Shown: positions 28,120 to 36,839 of the stretch, one piece after another
Numbering within the stretch: position 1 is the stretch's first letter
How the letters are laid out: the number at the start of each line of letters is the position of its first letter
NCBI GenBank assembly: GCA_028277845.1
Contig: JANQFL010000029.1
Location: 18,746-82,745 of the forward strand
DNA length: 64,000 bases
Direction: 5' to 3'
Source: Sneathiellales bacterium
Lineage (GTDB): Bacteria > Pseudomonadota > Alphaproteobacteria > JANQFL01
Program-made: the position numbers and the translations under genes
The notes under the pieces: generated by a model
Databases searched by the model: none
What the model saw: only the letters and a program-made list of their open reading frames with translations
What the model was told of the DNA's origin: nothing

Positions 28120-30153
28120 TCAGTCGGCCGGTGAAGTGCCGCCGTCCGGTTCGGTGTGTTCCAGAATGGTCATCAGGTGATCGTCGCTGGCGACCTGGGC
28201 GCCGACGGCGGTGTGCACGCTTTCGACCATACCCGATACGGATGCGGTAATTTCGTGCTGCATCTTCATGGCTTCGAGGATCACGAGCCGTTGGCCCTTT
28301 TGCACCGTGTCTCCGGTGCCGACACAAACATCGCGCACCACGCCATGCATGGGTGCCGCGACACGACCCCCGCCAACCTCGTCTTCGCGTGACGCCATGA
28401 CCACGAGGCGGTTTTGATACAGGCCGTCCTCGCCTTCGGCGGACAGCCACAATCGGGCCCGTTCCAATGCCTTGAAACGGATGTCGAGTCGGTTTCCGTC
28501 GACCACGACCGTTGCGGCCTCGTCCGTCCACCGTTCGATGCCGATCCGTAACGCCGTTTGATCGGCAACCACGTCGAAGCGGTCCTTGCCGAGTGGACGG
28601 ACTGCCATCGTGATTGTTTCGCCGTCGACCTGGTACGCATACCGCACGACAGGAACGTAACCGCTGCTCCACTGCGCAAGGTCGCCGGAACACGTCACGG
28701 CCGCGGCGAGTGACGCCCGGCAGTCGTAGACGTAGCGCAGGACCGATGCCACCGCCGCGTTGCGCAGGCGCGTTTTCTGTCCGCCATCATCATCTGCCGC
28801 ACCCGAATGATCTGGCGTGTCGCCGATGAAAGAGGTGGTGGCATCGCCGGCGCAAAAGACATCGTGTTCGAGGCACTGGATCAGGAAGGCTTTGTTGACC
28901 GTCGGGCCGAACAGCACCGTGTCCTTCAGCGCACGCACAAGCCGCCGCCGGGCGATATCCCGGGTCGGGCCGTGGGCGACGATCTTGGCGACCATGGCGT
29001 CATAGTAGGCGCTGACGTCGAGGCCGGAGGCAATACCGTCGTCGACGCGGATGCCGGCACCGGACGGCGGACGCCACATGTCGATCGTACCGGTTGCCGG
29101 CAGGAAATCCTGCGCCGGGTCTTCGGCGTAGAGCCGGGCTTCGATGGCATGTCCGCGCATTCCGACGTCCGCTTGCCCGATCGCCAAAGCCTCGCCCTGG
29201 GCAACGCGGATTTGCCACGCCACCAGGTCCAGACCGGTAACCAGTTCCGTCACCGGATGTTCGACCTGCAGGCGTGTGTTCATTTCCAGGAAATAGAAAT
29301 TCCGCTCCGCATCGAGCAGGAACTCGACGGTACCCGCGCCGACATAATCGATCGCGGCGGCCACATCGATGGCCGCTTTGCCCATGCGTTGGCGCAGGTC
29401 CGGCGTCATCACCGGGCAGGGGGATTCCTCGATGACCTTTTGATGCCGCCGCTGCACCGAACAGTCGCGCTCGCCCAAATGCACGACATTGCCGTGGCGA
29501 TCGGCGAGGATCTGAATTTCCACGTGACGCGGACCGGCCACCGCCCTCTCGAGAATAAGTTCGCCCGATCCGAAGGCGTTGACGGCCTCCGAGCGTGCCC
29601 GCTCGATGGCGGTGGGCAGGTCGGCCGCCGTCTCGACCAGCCGCATGCCGCGTCCGCCACCGCCTGCCGCCGCCTTGACCATGAGCGGAAAACCCACGCG
29701 TTCGCCTTCGGCGATCAGGCGGTTGTCGGACTGATCCTCATCTTCATAGCCCGGGATGCAGGACACGTTCGCCGCCGCCATGCGCCGCTTGGCCGCCGCC
29801 TTGTTGCCCATCAGGACGATGGCGTCGGCCGAGGGGCCGATGAAGATGATCCCGGCGTCGGCGCAGGCGTTGGCGAAGGCGTCGTTTTCCGACAGAAACC
29901 CGTATCCCGGATGAATGGCGTCCGCGCCCGTCTTTCGCGCCGCCGCGATGATCCGGCCGATGTTCAGATATGAGTCCGAAACCGGTGGCGGACCGATGCA
30001 GACGGCATCATCGGCTTGGCGAACGTGGGGCGCCCCGGCGTCCGCCTCGGAATAGACGGCGACGCTGCGCAGACCCATCTCCCTCACCGTACGGACGACT
30101 CGGCAGGCGATTTCGCCCCGGTTTGCGATGAGGATGCGGTTGATGGTTTTCAT
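28120..30153 (-). CDS. Acyl-CoA carboxylase biotin carboxylase/biotin carrier subunit (alpha)
   Basis: 677 residues from the ATG at 30153. The biotin carboxylase domain starts INRILIANRGEIACRVVRT and has the glycine-rich ATP loop KAAAGGGGRGMRLV, then NTRLQVEHPVTELVTGLDLV. The C-terminal biotinyl domain carries the modified Lys in LEAMKMQHEI. It carboxylates biotin for the partner carboxyltransferase upstream in the operon. The family includes methylcrotonyl- and geranyl-CoA carboxylases; the AtuA neighbour favours the geranyl-CoA or a related branched acyl-CoA type. The gene is last in the operon. Confidence 0.9.
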   Translation of the reverse strand: MKTINRILIANRGEIACRVVRTVREMGLRSVAVYSEADAGAPHVRQADDAVCIGPPPVSDSYLNIGRIIAAARKTGADAIHPGYGFLSENDAFANACADAGIIFIGPSADAIVLMGNKAAAKRRMAAANVSCIPGYEDEDQSDNRLIAEGERVGFPLMVKAAAGGGGRGMRLVETAADLPTAIERARSEAVNAFGSGELILERAVAGPRHVEIQILADRHGNVVHLGERDCSVQRRHQKVIEESPCPVMTPDLRQRMGKAAIDVAAAIDYVGAGTVEFLLDAERNFYFLEMNTRLQVEHPVTELVTGLDLVAWQIRVAQGEALAIGQADVGMRGHAIEARLYAEDPAQDFLPATGTIDMWRPPSGAGIRVDDGIASGLDVSAYYDAMVAKIVAHGPTRDIARRRLVRALKDTVLFGPTVNKAFLIQCLEHDVFCAGDATTSFIGDTPDHSGAADDDGGQKTRLRNAAVASVLRYVYDCRASLAAAVTCSGDLAQWSSGYVPVVRYAYQVDGETITMAVRPLGKDRFDVVADQTALRIGIERWTDEAATVVVDGNRLDIRFKALERARLWLSAEGEDGLYQNRLVVMASREDEVGGGRVAAPMHGVVRDVCVGTGDTVQKGQRLVILEAMKMQHEITASVSGMVESVHTAVGAQVASDDHLMTILEHTEPDGGTSPAD

Positions 30154-30191
30154 GGCTTCAATTGCCGATCTTCTACGCGGCGCGCGCCGTA

Positions 30192-31826
30192 TTACATGCG
30201 GGCGATGCCGAAGCTGTTGGGTTGCAGGGTGCGATGTTCGGCCTCGAGACAGGTATCCAGCAAAAACGCGAGAACGTTCCTGGTATCGCGCGGGTCGATC
30301 ACGCCCTGATCCAGCACCCGTCCCGAGGTGTAGAAGGCATCGGACTGGCTGTCGAAATGGGCGGCGATCTGTTTTTCCTGGGCCGCCAATACCTGTTCGT
30401 CGACACCGGTGCCCCGCCGCGCCGCGCCGGCGCGGGCGACATGGCTCATGGTCCGGGCGGCCTGTTCGCCGCCCATGACGCCGGTCCTGGCGTTCGGCCA
30501 GGACAGCAGGAAATCCGGTTGGAAGCCAAATCCGGACATGCCGTAGTTGCCGGCCCCGAAACTGGCGCCGATATACAGCGCGATGCGGGGCACGCGCACA
30601 TTGGCGACCGCCTGGATCATTTTCGATCCGTGCTTGATCATGCCGGCCTGTTCGTAATCGGTCCCGACCATGTAGCCGGTGGTGTTGTTGAGGAAGACGA
30701 GAGGGTGCCTGGCCTGGTCGCACAGCTGCATGAACTGCGCGCCCTTGGTCGCCCCATCCGGATCGATCGGGCCGTTATTGCCGATGACGCCACAGCGATG
30801 TCCGTGCACCGAACCCTGGAGGCACACGGTCGCCGATCCGTAAAGCGGCTTGAACTCCTCGAACACCGAGCCGTCGGTAAACCGGGCCACGACCTCGCGC
30901 ACGTCGTAGGGCTTCTGGTGATCGACCGGCACCAGGCCGGCCAGTTCGTCCGGGCTGTGGACGGGCGGCGCGATGTCATTGCCATGACGCTGGTGTTCGG
31001 GGATGCGGCAGTGGGCGTTCCAGTCCAGCCCGCCGACCAGGTCGCGGACGATGAGCAGGGCATGGGCATCGTCCTCCGCCAGATACTCGACCAGGCCCGA
31101 TTTGCTGGCGTGCATCTCCGCGCCGCCCAGTTCTTCCTCGTCGGCGACTTCGCCGGTAGCCGCCTGGAGCAGTGCGGCGCCGGCCAGGGCGGCCCGGCCC
31201 CGGCCCTTGACCGCGACCACATAATCGCTCATGCCCGGCATGTAGGCGCCGCCCGCGGTTGACGGGCCGTGCAGCACGGCGATGGTCGGGATGCCGGCGG
31301 CGCTCAAGCGGGCGAGGCGGTAATACCACCCGCCGGCCCGGGCCCAGCTTTCAACCTCGTATTTCAACAAATTGGCACCGGCGCTTTCGACCAGATGCAC
31401 GAACGGCAGTTTCTTGTCGAGCGCCAGATCCATGCAGCGCAGCAGCTTATCCATGGTCATCTTGGACGCCGCGCCGGCATCGATGCCGCTGTCGTCGACG
31501 AGCACCAGGCACCGCACGCCGCCCACGAAGCCGATGCCGCTGAGACAACTGGCGCCGGGGACACTGGTGTCCGGGTCGGTGTCGTCGACCAGGTAGTTGG
31601 CCAGGCCGAACAATTCGAGGAACGGCATGCCCGGGTCGAGCAGCCGGTTCAGCCGCTCCCGCGGCGTCAGCTGGCCGCGTTCCTCGAAACGGGCCCGGCG
31701 CTTCTCCGATAGCGCCTCGGCCCGTGCGGCGAGGCCATGCAGCTTTTCGACCAGGGCCAGCATGTCGGCCCGGTTGCGTGCGAAGGCTTCGGACCGGGTA
31801 TCGAGCCGGGAGCGGAATTCGGGCAT
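30192..31826 (-). CDS. Acyl-CoA carboxylase carboxyltransferase subunit (beta)
   Basis: 544 residues from the ATG at 31826, which shares one base with the atuA stop (TAATG). Crotonase-fold carboxyltransferase motifs are present: RARFEERGQLTPRERLNRLL, LVESAGANL, GPSTAGGAYMPGMSDYVV and FLNNTTGYMVGTDYEQAGMI. It transfers CO2 from carboxybiotin to an unsaturated acyl-CoA (MCC-beta or AtuC type). With the alpha subunit and AtuA it makes a catabolic module for branched or terpenoid acids. Confidence 0.92.
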   Translation of the reverse strand: MPEFRSRLDTRSEAFARNRADMLALVEKLHGLAARAEALSEKRRARFEERGQLTPRERLNRLLDPGMPFLELFGLANYLVDDTDPDTSVPGASCLSGIGFVGGVRCLVLVDDSGIDAGAASKMTMDKLLRCMDLALDKKLPFVHLVESAGANLLKYEVESWARAGGWYYRLARLSAAGIPTIAVLHGPSTAGGAYMPGMSDYVVAVKGRGRAALAGAALLQAATGEVADEEELGGAEMHASKSGLVEYLAEDDAHALLIVRDLVGGLDWNAHCRIPEHQRHGNDIAPPVHSPDELAGLVPVDHQKPYDVREVVARFTDGSVFEEFKPLYGSATVCLQGSVHGHRCGVIGNNGPIDPDGATKGAQFMQLCDQARHPLVFLNNTTGYMVGTDYEQAGMIKHGSKMIQAVANVRVPRIALYIGASFGAGNYGMSGFGFQPDFLLSWPNARTGVMGGEQAARTMSHVARAGAARRGTGVDEQVLAAQEKQIAAHFDSQSDAFYTSGRVLDQGVIDPRDTRNVLAFLLDTCLEAEHRTLQPNSFGIARM

Positions 31827-33619
31827 TAGAGCGATGCCGCCAGGTCGGCGGGCACGGCGATCGTTTCGTCCAGCAGAATTTGGCCGAAGGCCTTGCCTTG
31901 CGGGTCGTTGCGCAAGGACGCGACGCCGCCGCCACCCAGTGCGTTGTCGAGCACGAAATTGATCGCCCACGGTCCCGGCAGCAGGTAACGTGTCACGCCG
32001 CCTTTCAGGAAATGACTGAAACGGCGCGCGACGGTTTCCTCGGTCAGGGCCGCCCAGATCCATGGCAGATATTCGGGGCGCCGGGCGATGACGCCGATGT
32101 TGGCCTTGTCGCCCTTGTCGCCGCTGCGGGCGTACGCCAGTGCGATCAGAGGAACCTCGGTCATGGCCGTATCGTGCGTGTCCGTGCCGGGCGTCTCCGG
32201 CCTGACGATGGTGCCACGGTCAAGCGGCGCGCCCGCAACCACCGGAACCGTAACCGGCTGGTCATCCACTTCGACCTGAACAGGCACCTGTTCTTTCGCC
32301 AGCAGGAACGAAAACAGTCGTACCACCGGCGACGGTTTCGGCCGGCCGGCGTTGAAGATGGACAATCCGGGCGGCGTCGCCAGGGCGAGTCCGGAAATGG
32401 TCTTGATTAGCAATCCCATGGCGCGGGCGTCGGCGTGTTTGGCGGCGATCTTCAACACCACCTCGCGGGCCTCGATGTTGCGCCGGTGGTCGCCATACTG
32501 ATCTCCGGGACCGAGCACCTCGACCGAGGTCTCGGTAAAGCCGGGTGCGCCCGCCTTCTCGAGGTCGGCGCCGGCCCTCTGGAACACCGCGTCGGCGAAA
32601 CGGCGGGCTTTGTCTTCGGCTTCAAAGCCACAGAAACTCAGCAGCATGCCGGCGCGGTAGCCGTCCATGAACGTGGCGCACACCTTGTAGCTTTCGGTGG
32701 CCGGGGCGCCTTTCGCGCCCGATACCCGGACCCGGTCATTGCCCTGCTGATCGATCGTAACGGCGGAGAAGTCACACACCACATCGGGCAGGACGTAGGC
32801 CTGCGGGTCGTCGATTTCGTACAGCAATTGTTCGGCCACGGTGCCGCAACTGACCCGGCCGCCGGTGCCGGCGGGTTTGGTCAGGATCATGGCGCCGTCG
32901 CGGTCGACCTCGGCGATGGGATAGCCGATATCGTGGATCGTATCGGCGACGTCCCGCCAATCGGTGAAGTTGCCACCCGTGACTTGCGGGCCGCATTCCA
33001 GCAAATGCCCGGCGAGGCTGCCGGCGGCCAGCAGATCCCATTGATCGGGCCGCCAATCGAACGCGTGCATGCAGGCCGCGAGCGACAACGCGCTGTCGGC
33101 GCAACGGCCGGTGATCACGATGTCGGCGCCGTTGCGCAACGCCGCCACCACCGGCAGCGCCCCCAGATAGGCGTTGATGCTGGCCAGGTCGTCCGCGGCC
33201 GGAAAGGCGTCGCCCGAGAACATTTCCCGCGGCGCCAGCGCCGCGAGGTCCTGCTTACGGGCAATCAGATCGTCGCCGCTGACGACACCGACGGAGAGAT
33301 CGAGGCCGGCCTGTTCGATGACATCCCGTAGCGCTTGGGTACAGGCGGCGGGATTGACACCGCCGGCATTGGACAACACCTTGACCCCGTCCCGGGCGAT
33401 GGCCTTCAGGTTGGGCGTCATGGCTTCGGACACGAAGTCCGTGGCGTAACCCAGCTTGGCATCCCTGGCACGGGCACGGGCCATGATCGACATGGTGATT
33501 TCGGCCAGATAATCGTAGACCAGATAGTCCATGCGGCCGTCCGCCAGAAGCTGGGCCGTGGCCATGACCGCTTCGCCCCAATAGCCGCTGGCGCCGCCGA
33601 TGCGGATGGTGCCGCTCAT
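31826..33619 (-). CDS. atuA: AtuA-like acyclic terpene utilisation protein (DUF1446)
   Basis: 597 residues. The N-terminus IRIGGASGYWGEAVMATAQL and LVYDYLAEITMSIMARARAR are the DUF1446/AtuA signature, and a C-terminal AtuA-like domain (LIALAYARSGDKGDKANIGV) is fused. AtuA is required for citronellol/geraniol breakdown in Pseudomonas, although its biochemical role is unresolved. The gene overlaps both neighbours by 1-4 bp, so it belongs to one tightly coupled operon with the acyl-CoA dehydrogenase and the carboxylase subunits. The same family also appears in other acyl-CoA catabolic operons, so terpene use is not proven. Confidence 0.85.
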   Translation of the reverse strand: MSGTIRIGGASGYWGEAVMATAQLLADGRMDYLVYDYLAEITMSIMARARARDAKLGYATDFVSEAMTPNLKAIARDGVKVLSNAGGVNPAACTQALRDVIEQAGLDLSVGVVSGDDLIARKQDLAALAPREMFSGDAFPAADDLASINAYLGALPVVAALRNGADIVITGRCADSALSLAACMHAFDWRPDQWDLLAAGSLAGHLLECGPQVTGGNFTDWRDVADTIHDIGYPIAEVDRDGAMILTKPAGTGGRVSCGTVAEQLLYEIDDPQAYVLPDVVCDFSAVTIDQQGNDRVRVSGAKGAPATESYKVCATFMDGYRAGMLLSFCGFEAEDKARRFADAVFQRAGADLEKAGAPGFTETSVEVLGPGDQYGDHRRNIEAREVVLKIAAKHADARAMGLLIKTISGLALATPPGLSIFNAGRPKPSPVVRLFSFLLAKEQVPVQVEVDDQPVTVPVVAGAPLDRGTIVRPETPGTDTHDTAMTEVPLIALAYARSGDKGDKANIGVIARRPEYLPWIWAALTEETVARRFSHFLKGGVTRYLLPGPWAINFVLDNALGGGGVASLRNDPQGKAFGQILLDETIAVPADLAASL

Positions 33620-34779
33620 GGCCGGGCCGCCAGGTCGGTTGCGCCGCGCATGCGCTTGGCGATGATCGACAACATAACTTCGTCGGCGCCGCCGCCGATC
33701 GAGGCCGCCCGGCTGTCACGGAACCGCCGGGCGACGTTGGTTTCTTCCATGTATCCCATACCGCCCCAAAACTGCATGCATGTGTCGTAGGTCTCCCGCA
33801 TCAGGCGGGTCGCCTTGAGTTTACACATGGACGCCAACATGGTCATGTCGTGTCCTTCGACATATTGGTCGACGGTTTTCCAGATCAGGGCGCGCAACGC
33901 TTCGGTCTCGGTCTGCAACTCGGCCAGACGGTACTGGACGGCCTGCTGTTCCCACACCGTGGAGCCGAAAATCTTGCGCTGGGCGGTGTACTCCACGGTT
34001 TCGGCGATGCTTGCGTGGACCTGTCCCAGGGCATAGAAGGCGAGGTACATGCGCTCCTCCTGGAACTGGTCCATCTGGTAAGTGAAACCCTGGCCTTCGG
34101 CGCCGATGCGGTAGCGCTGAGGTACGCGCACGTCCTCGAAATAGAGCTCCGCCGTGTCCGATGCATGCATGCCGATTTTCCGCAAGACCCGTCCGACCGA
34201 GAAGCCGGGGGTGTCGGTGGGCACGCAGATCAGCGACTTGTTCCTGTGCACCGGGCCGTCTCCGGTATTGACCAGAAGGCACAGCCAATCCGCCTGGGCG
34301 CCGTTTGTGATCCAGGTTTTCGAGCCGTTGATGATGTAATCGTCACCGTCCTTGCGGGCGGTGGTGCGGATCGCCGATACATCCGACCCGGCGCCCGGTT
34401 CACTGACCGCGATCGCGGCGACGCGGTCGCCGGAAATGGTGGGGGCGAGAAATTCCCGGCACAGTTCGTCCGAGCCGAATTTGGCCAGTGCCGGCGTCGC
34501 CATCTGGGTTTGCACGGCGATGGCCGTGGCCACGCCGGCGCAGTGGATTTGACCGAGCGCTTCGAGAAATACGGCGGCATAGGAAAAATCCAGGCCCAAC
34601 CCGCCATAGGCTTCCGGCTTGTCGACACCCAGATAACCCAGCCCGGCCAGTTTCTTGAACACCTCATGGGCCGGGAACGGCGGATTGTCCGCCCAGGTCA
34701 GGATGTGGGGGTTGATCTCGTCGTCGATGAAGCGCTGCAGCCCGCGGCTCATCTCGTGATGTTCTGGCGTCGGTTTCAT
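33616..34779 (-). CDS. Acyl-CoA dehydrogenase
   Basis: 387 residues from the ATG at 34779 with a ribosome site AGGGAC. Family signatures: GVDKPEAYGGLGLDFSYAAV, AIAVSEPGAGSDVSAIRTTA, YIINGSKTWITNGAQADWLC and the C-terminal TYDTCMQFWGGMGYMEE, where Glu lies in the usual position near the flavin. It oxidises an acyl-CoA to the enoyl-CoA that the encoded carboxylase could then use (citronellyl-CoA to geranyl-CoA, or isovaleryl-CoA to methylcrotonyl-CoA). It is first in the operon and divergent from an AraC regulator. Confidence 0.92.
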   Translation of the reverse strand: MKPTPEHHEMSRGLQRFIDDEINPHILTWADNPPFPAHEVFKKLAGLGYLGVDKPEAYGGLGLDFSYAAVFLEALGQIHCAGVATAIAVQTQMATPALAKFGSDELCREFLAPTISGDRVAAIAVSEPGAGSDVSAIRTTARKDGDDYIINGSKTWITNGAQADWLCLLVNTGDGPVHRNKSLICVPTDTPGFSVGRVLRKIGMHASDTAELYFEDVRVPQRYRIGAEGQGFTYQMDQFQEERMYLAFYALGQVHASIAETVEYTAQRKIFGSTVWEQQAVQYRLAELQTETEALRALIWKTVDQYVEGHDMTMLASMCKLKATRLMRETYDTCMQFWGGMGYMEETNVARRFRDSRAASIGGGADEVMLSIIAKRMRGATDLAARP

Positions 34780-34835
34780 GTCCGGTCCCTGTGTTTCGCT
34801 GATCCCGATCATGAAACGTCCGGCGGGAAGGCAAA

Positions 34836-34871
34836 ATGATAATTTTGGCCCTTTACATGATATTTTCGGCC
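34836..34871. promoter_or_regulatory. Two direct repeats 21 bp apart: probable AraC-type operator
   Basis: ATGATAATTTTGGCC (34836-34850) and ATGATATTTTCGGCC (34857-34871) match at 13 of 15 positions and are spaced by 21 bp, two helical turns. Paired direct repeats of this spacing are typical of AraC-family half-sites. They sit in the 108-bp divergent gap between the acyl-CoA dehydrogenase and the AraC gene. Confidence 0.7.
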
Positions 34872-34887
34872 ATCTTATTGTGCAGGC

Positions 34888-35922
34888 ATGGAACCTTTGG
34901 TGTCGATCACCTATATCCGCAACCTGGTCGAAGCCATGGGCGAGCAAGGCGTTGAGGCCGGTGCCCTGCTGCAGGGCACCGGGGTGTCGCCGATGCTTTT
35001 GCTGGATCCGGACAATCACATCACCCGCCAGGCCTGCCACAAGGTTTTGGCGCGGGCCTTTGCCCTGAACACACAGCCGGGCTTTTCGCTGCTCTATGCC
35101 GGCCGCACCGGCCCTTCCCAGCATGGCTTTCTTGGTCATGCGATGATGTGTGCCCAGACGGTACGGGAATCTTTGAAACTCCTCGAACGCTTTGCCGAAA
35201 CCCGCGGCATCCCCATCGACTACCGCCTCGCCGAGGAGGGCCATGCGGCCCGGCTGACCATGGAACTGACCATCCCGGTCGGCCATTTGCGGCGCGAGTA
35301 CCTGGAATGGGGGTTGATGATCGCCCTGTCGGCCTGGTCCTTCAGCGACCAGGCCAACGCGCCCAGACCGACGGCCATCGAATTGGAGTTCGACCGGCCC
35401 GATTACGTCTCCGTCTACCGCCGGTTCTTCATCTGCCCGGTGCGGTTCAACGGCGCCCGGAACGCCGTGTTCTTCGATGCCGCCATACTCGACCGGCCCC
35501 TGACCAACTCCAACGCCGCCATCCGGGCCTTCTGCGAGCAGCGCTGCGAACTGATCCTCTCGGAACTCTCCACCGGCGGCACCATGAGCGACCGGGTGCG
35601 GACCCTGTTGATCAACAGCCCGCCGCCGTTTCCCGACGCGCCGCAGATCGCCAGGACGCTGATGGTCAGCGACCGCGTTCTGCGCCGTCGCTTGAACGAA
35701 GAAGGCGCCGGTTTCCGCGGTCTGGTCCAGGAGGTGCGCGAGCGGCTGGCGCGGCGCTACATGCGGGACGCGACACTGACGGTCAAGGAGGTTTCGCGCC
35801 TGCTCGGTTACACCGAACCGCCGGCCTTCAGCCGCGCCTTCAAGAAATGGACCGGCCTGAGCCCCGACCGTTATCGGCAGCACCATCACGACGCCATTCC
35901 CGAAGTCACCCGAAGGGCCTGA
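34888..35922 (+). CDS. AraC-family regulator with arabinose-binding-type N-terminal domain
   Basis: 344 residues. The N-terminal domain (VSITYIRNLVEAMGEQGVEA through HGFLGHAMMCAQTVRESLKL) is the Arabinose_bd type found in OruR/ArgR-like regulators. The C-terminal double helix-turn-helix includes LTVKEVSRLLGYTEPPAFSR and the closing FKKWTGLSPDRYRQ. It is divergently transcribed from the acyl-CoA dehydrogenase/AtuA/carboxylase operon and probably activates it in response to a pathway intermediate, using the direct repeats between them. Confidence 0.88.
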   Translation: MEPLVSITYIRNLVEAMGEQGVEAGALLQGTGVSPMLLLDPDNHITRQACHKVLARAFALNTQPGFSLLYAGRTGPSQHGFLGHAMMCAQTVRESLKLLERFAETRGIPIDYRLAEEGHAARLTMELTIPVGHLRREYLEWGLMIALSAWSFSDQANAPRPTAIELEFDRPDYVSVYRRFFICPVRFNGARNAVFFDAAILDRPLTNSNAAIRAFCEQRCELILSELSTGGTMSDRVRTLLINSPPPFPDAPQIARTLMVSDRVLRRRLNEEGAGFRGLVQEVRERLARRYMRDATLTVKEVSRLLGYTEPPAFSRAFKKWTGLSPDRYRQHHHDAIPEVTRRA

Positions 35923-35990
35923 TTTACCGCAAAATCCGGCCGTTTTTCCCCATGTGCGCGGCGCCTGTCCCAATCCATCCCCTCCACCGC

Positions 35991-36020
35991 TTGACAAGCC
36001 CCCACGGCCCCGCCTATATC
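35991..36020 (+). promoter_or_regulatory. Sigma-70 promoter of tRNA-Met
   Basis: TTGACA (35991-35996) and TATATC (36015-36020) are 18 bp apart and end 15 bp before the tRNA. The -35 is consensus, and the -10 is close to it. Confidence 0.7.
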
Positions 36021-36035
36021 CCAGGTCTTCCTTGG

Positions 36036-36112
36036 GGCGGAGTAGCTCAGCTGGTTAGAGCAGCGGAATCATAATCCGCGTGTCGGGGGTTCAAGTCCCT
36101 CCTCCGCTACCA
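36036..36112 (+). tRNA. tRNA-Met (CAT), elongator
   Basis: 77 nt with encoded CCA. The acceptor stem is GGCGGAG with CTCCGCT, the D-arm AGCTCAGCTGGTTAGAGC, the anticodon stem GCGGA/TCCGC around loop ATCATAA (anticodon CAT), and the T-arm GGGGG-TTCAAGT-CCCTC. It is the elongator Met type usual in alphaproteobacteria rather than the initiator (acceptor paired, D-stem different) or Ile2. Its 3' half is the attachment site of the two islands that follow. Confidence 0.95.
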
Positions 36113-36113
36113 A
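36068..36113 (+). repeat. Left attachment site (tRNA-Met 3' end), copy 1 of 3
   Basis: The 46 bases from the anticodon loop through CCA plus one A recur exactly at 51418-51463 and in diverged form at 58180-58232. Direct repeats of a tRNA 3' end are the mark of tyrosine-recombinase-type island integration. Confidence 0.92.
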
Positions 36114-36839
36114 CTTAAGTAATTGAAATCGTTGAAGTATTTGTCACATGGCGCTGGTGTTCAGGTGGGCCAATCTATTTCGTTGGAGTTCGCAGATGTC
36201 TGCGAGATTCTCACGGTCCCACAAGTCCGTATCTTCCTTGGCGTATGAATAGTGCATACGTTTGTCGTTTGTTCTGTATGTCATGCTGCGCCAGCCACGC
36301 TGAACTTGCGCTGAATTCACCGCGGCTCAAACGCTTTAGCAATCGTTCGCGTGTATGGTTAACAATACAGTCTTAGATGTCTTCATTTTTGGACGTTCTG
36401 GTTGCTCAACCATAGTCACCCAGTTCTCATTTTCATCGTGCCGAGTGCGTCCCACCGGATAAAGTGCGATTCCCTTTTCGAGGCCGTGTCCGAATGGAAC
36501 GCGAATAGTAACACTCAGTGCGAACAGCCTGCACCCAGGCCACACTTCTTGCTGCCGGTGGATTGGCAAACCGTGTTGAAAAGCGATTGATTGCCAAGGC
36601 AACGTTCCTATTCTCCGTCGCTCGGGACGTGTCCTGGCGTGAAATGCTCAAAATCAATACGCCGCAAGTCGCAGCGTTGGATTCCCTGTAGAAACACAAC
36701 ATTCCCGTGCTTTGTCGTCTAGAAGTAGCAGGACGAAGCCATTGATGGGCGCTCCGACGAGAGCCCGTAGGTCAATTTGAGCATTAGTTTTCTTGGATTC
36801 GTTTACGCTTATAAATATAATGGAATTCAATTAAAAATA
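36114..36839. other. Left edge of island 1, no supported gene
   Basis: About 700 bp of lower-GC sequence. The only frame with a coding look is a 57-residue GTG-start frame at 36518-36691 on the plus strand (containing RVEKRLIAKATFLFSVARDV), which may be a gene remnant. Other short frames here have no recognisable features. No integrase sequence is seen next to the tRNA. Confidence 0.5.

Noticed and set aside
36036..36112. tRNA-Ile2 (CAT, lysidine) as an alternative identity
   Set aside because: Acceptor and D-arm sequences are those of alphaproteobacterial elongator tRNA-Met.
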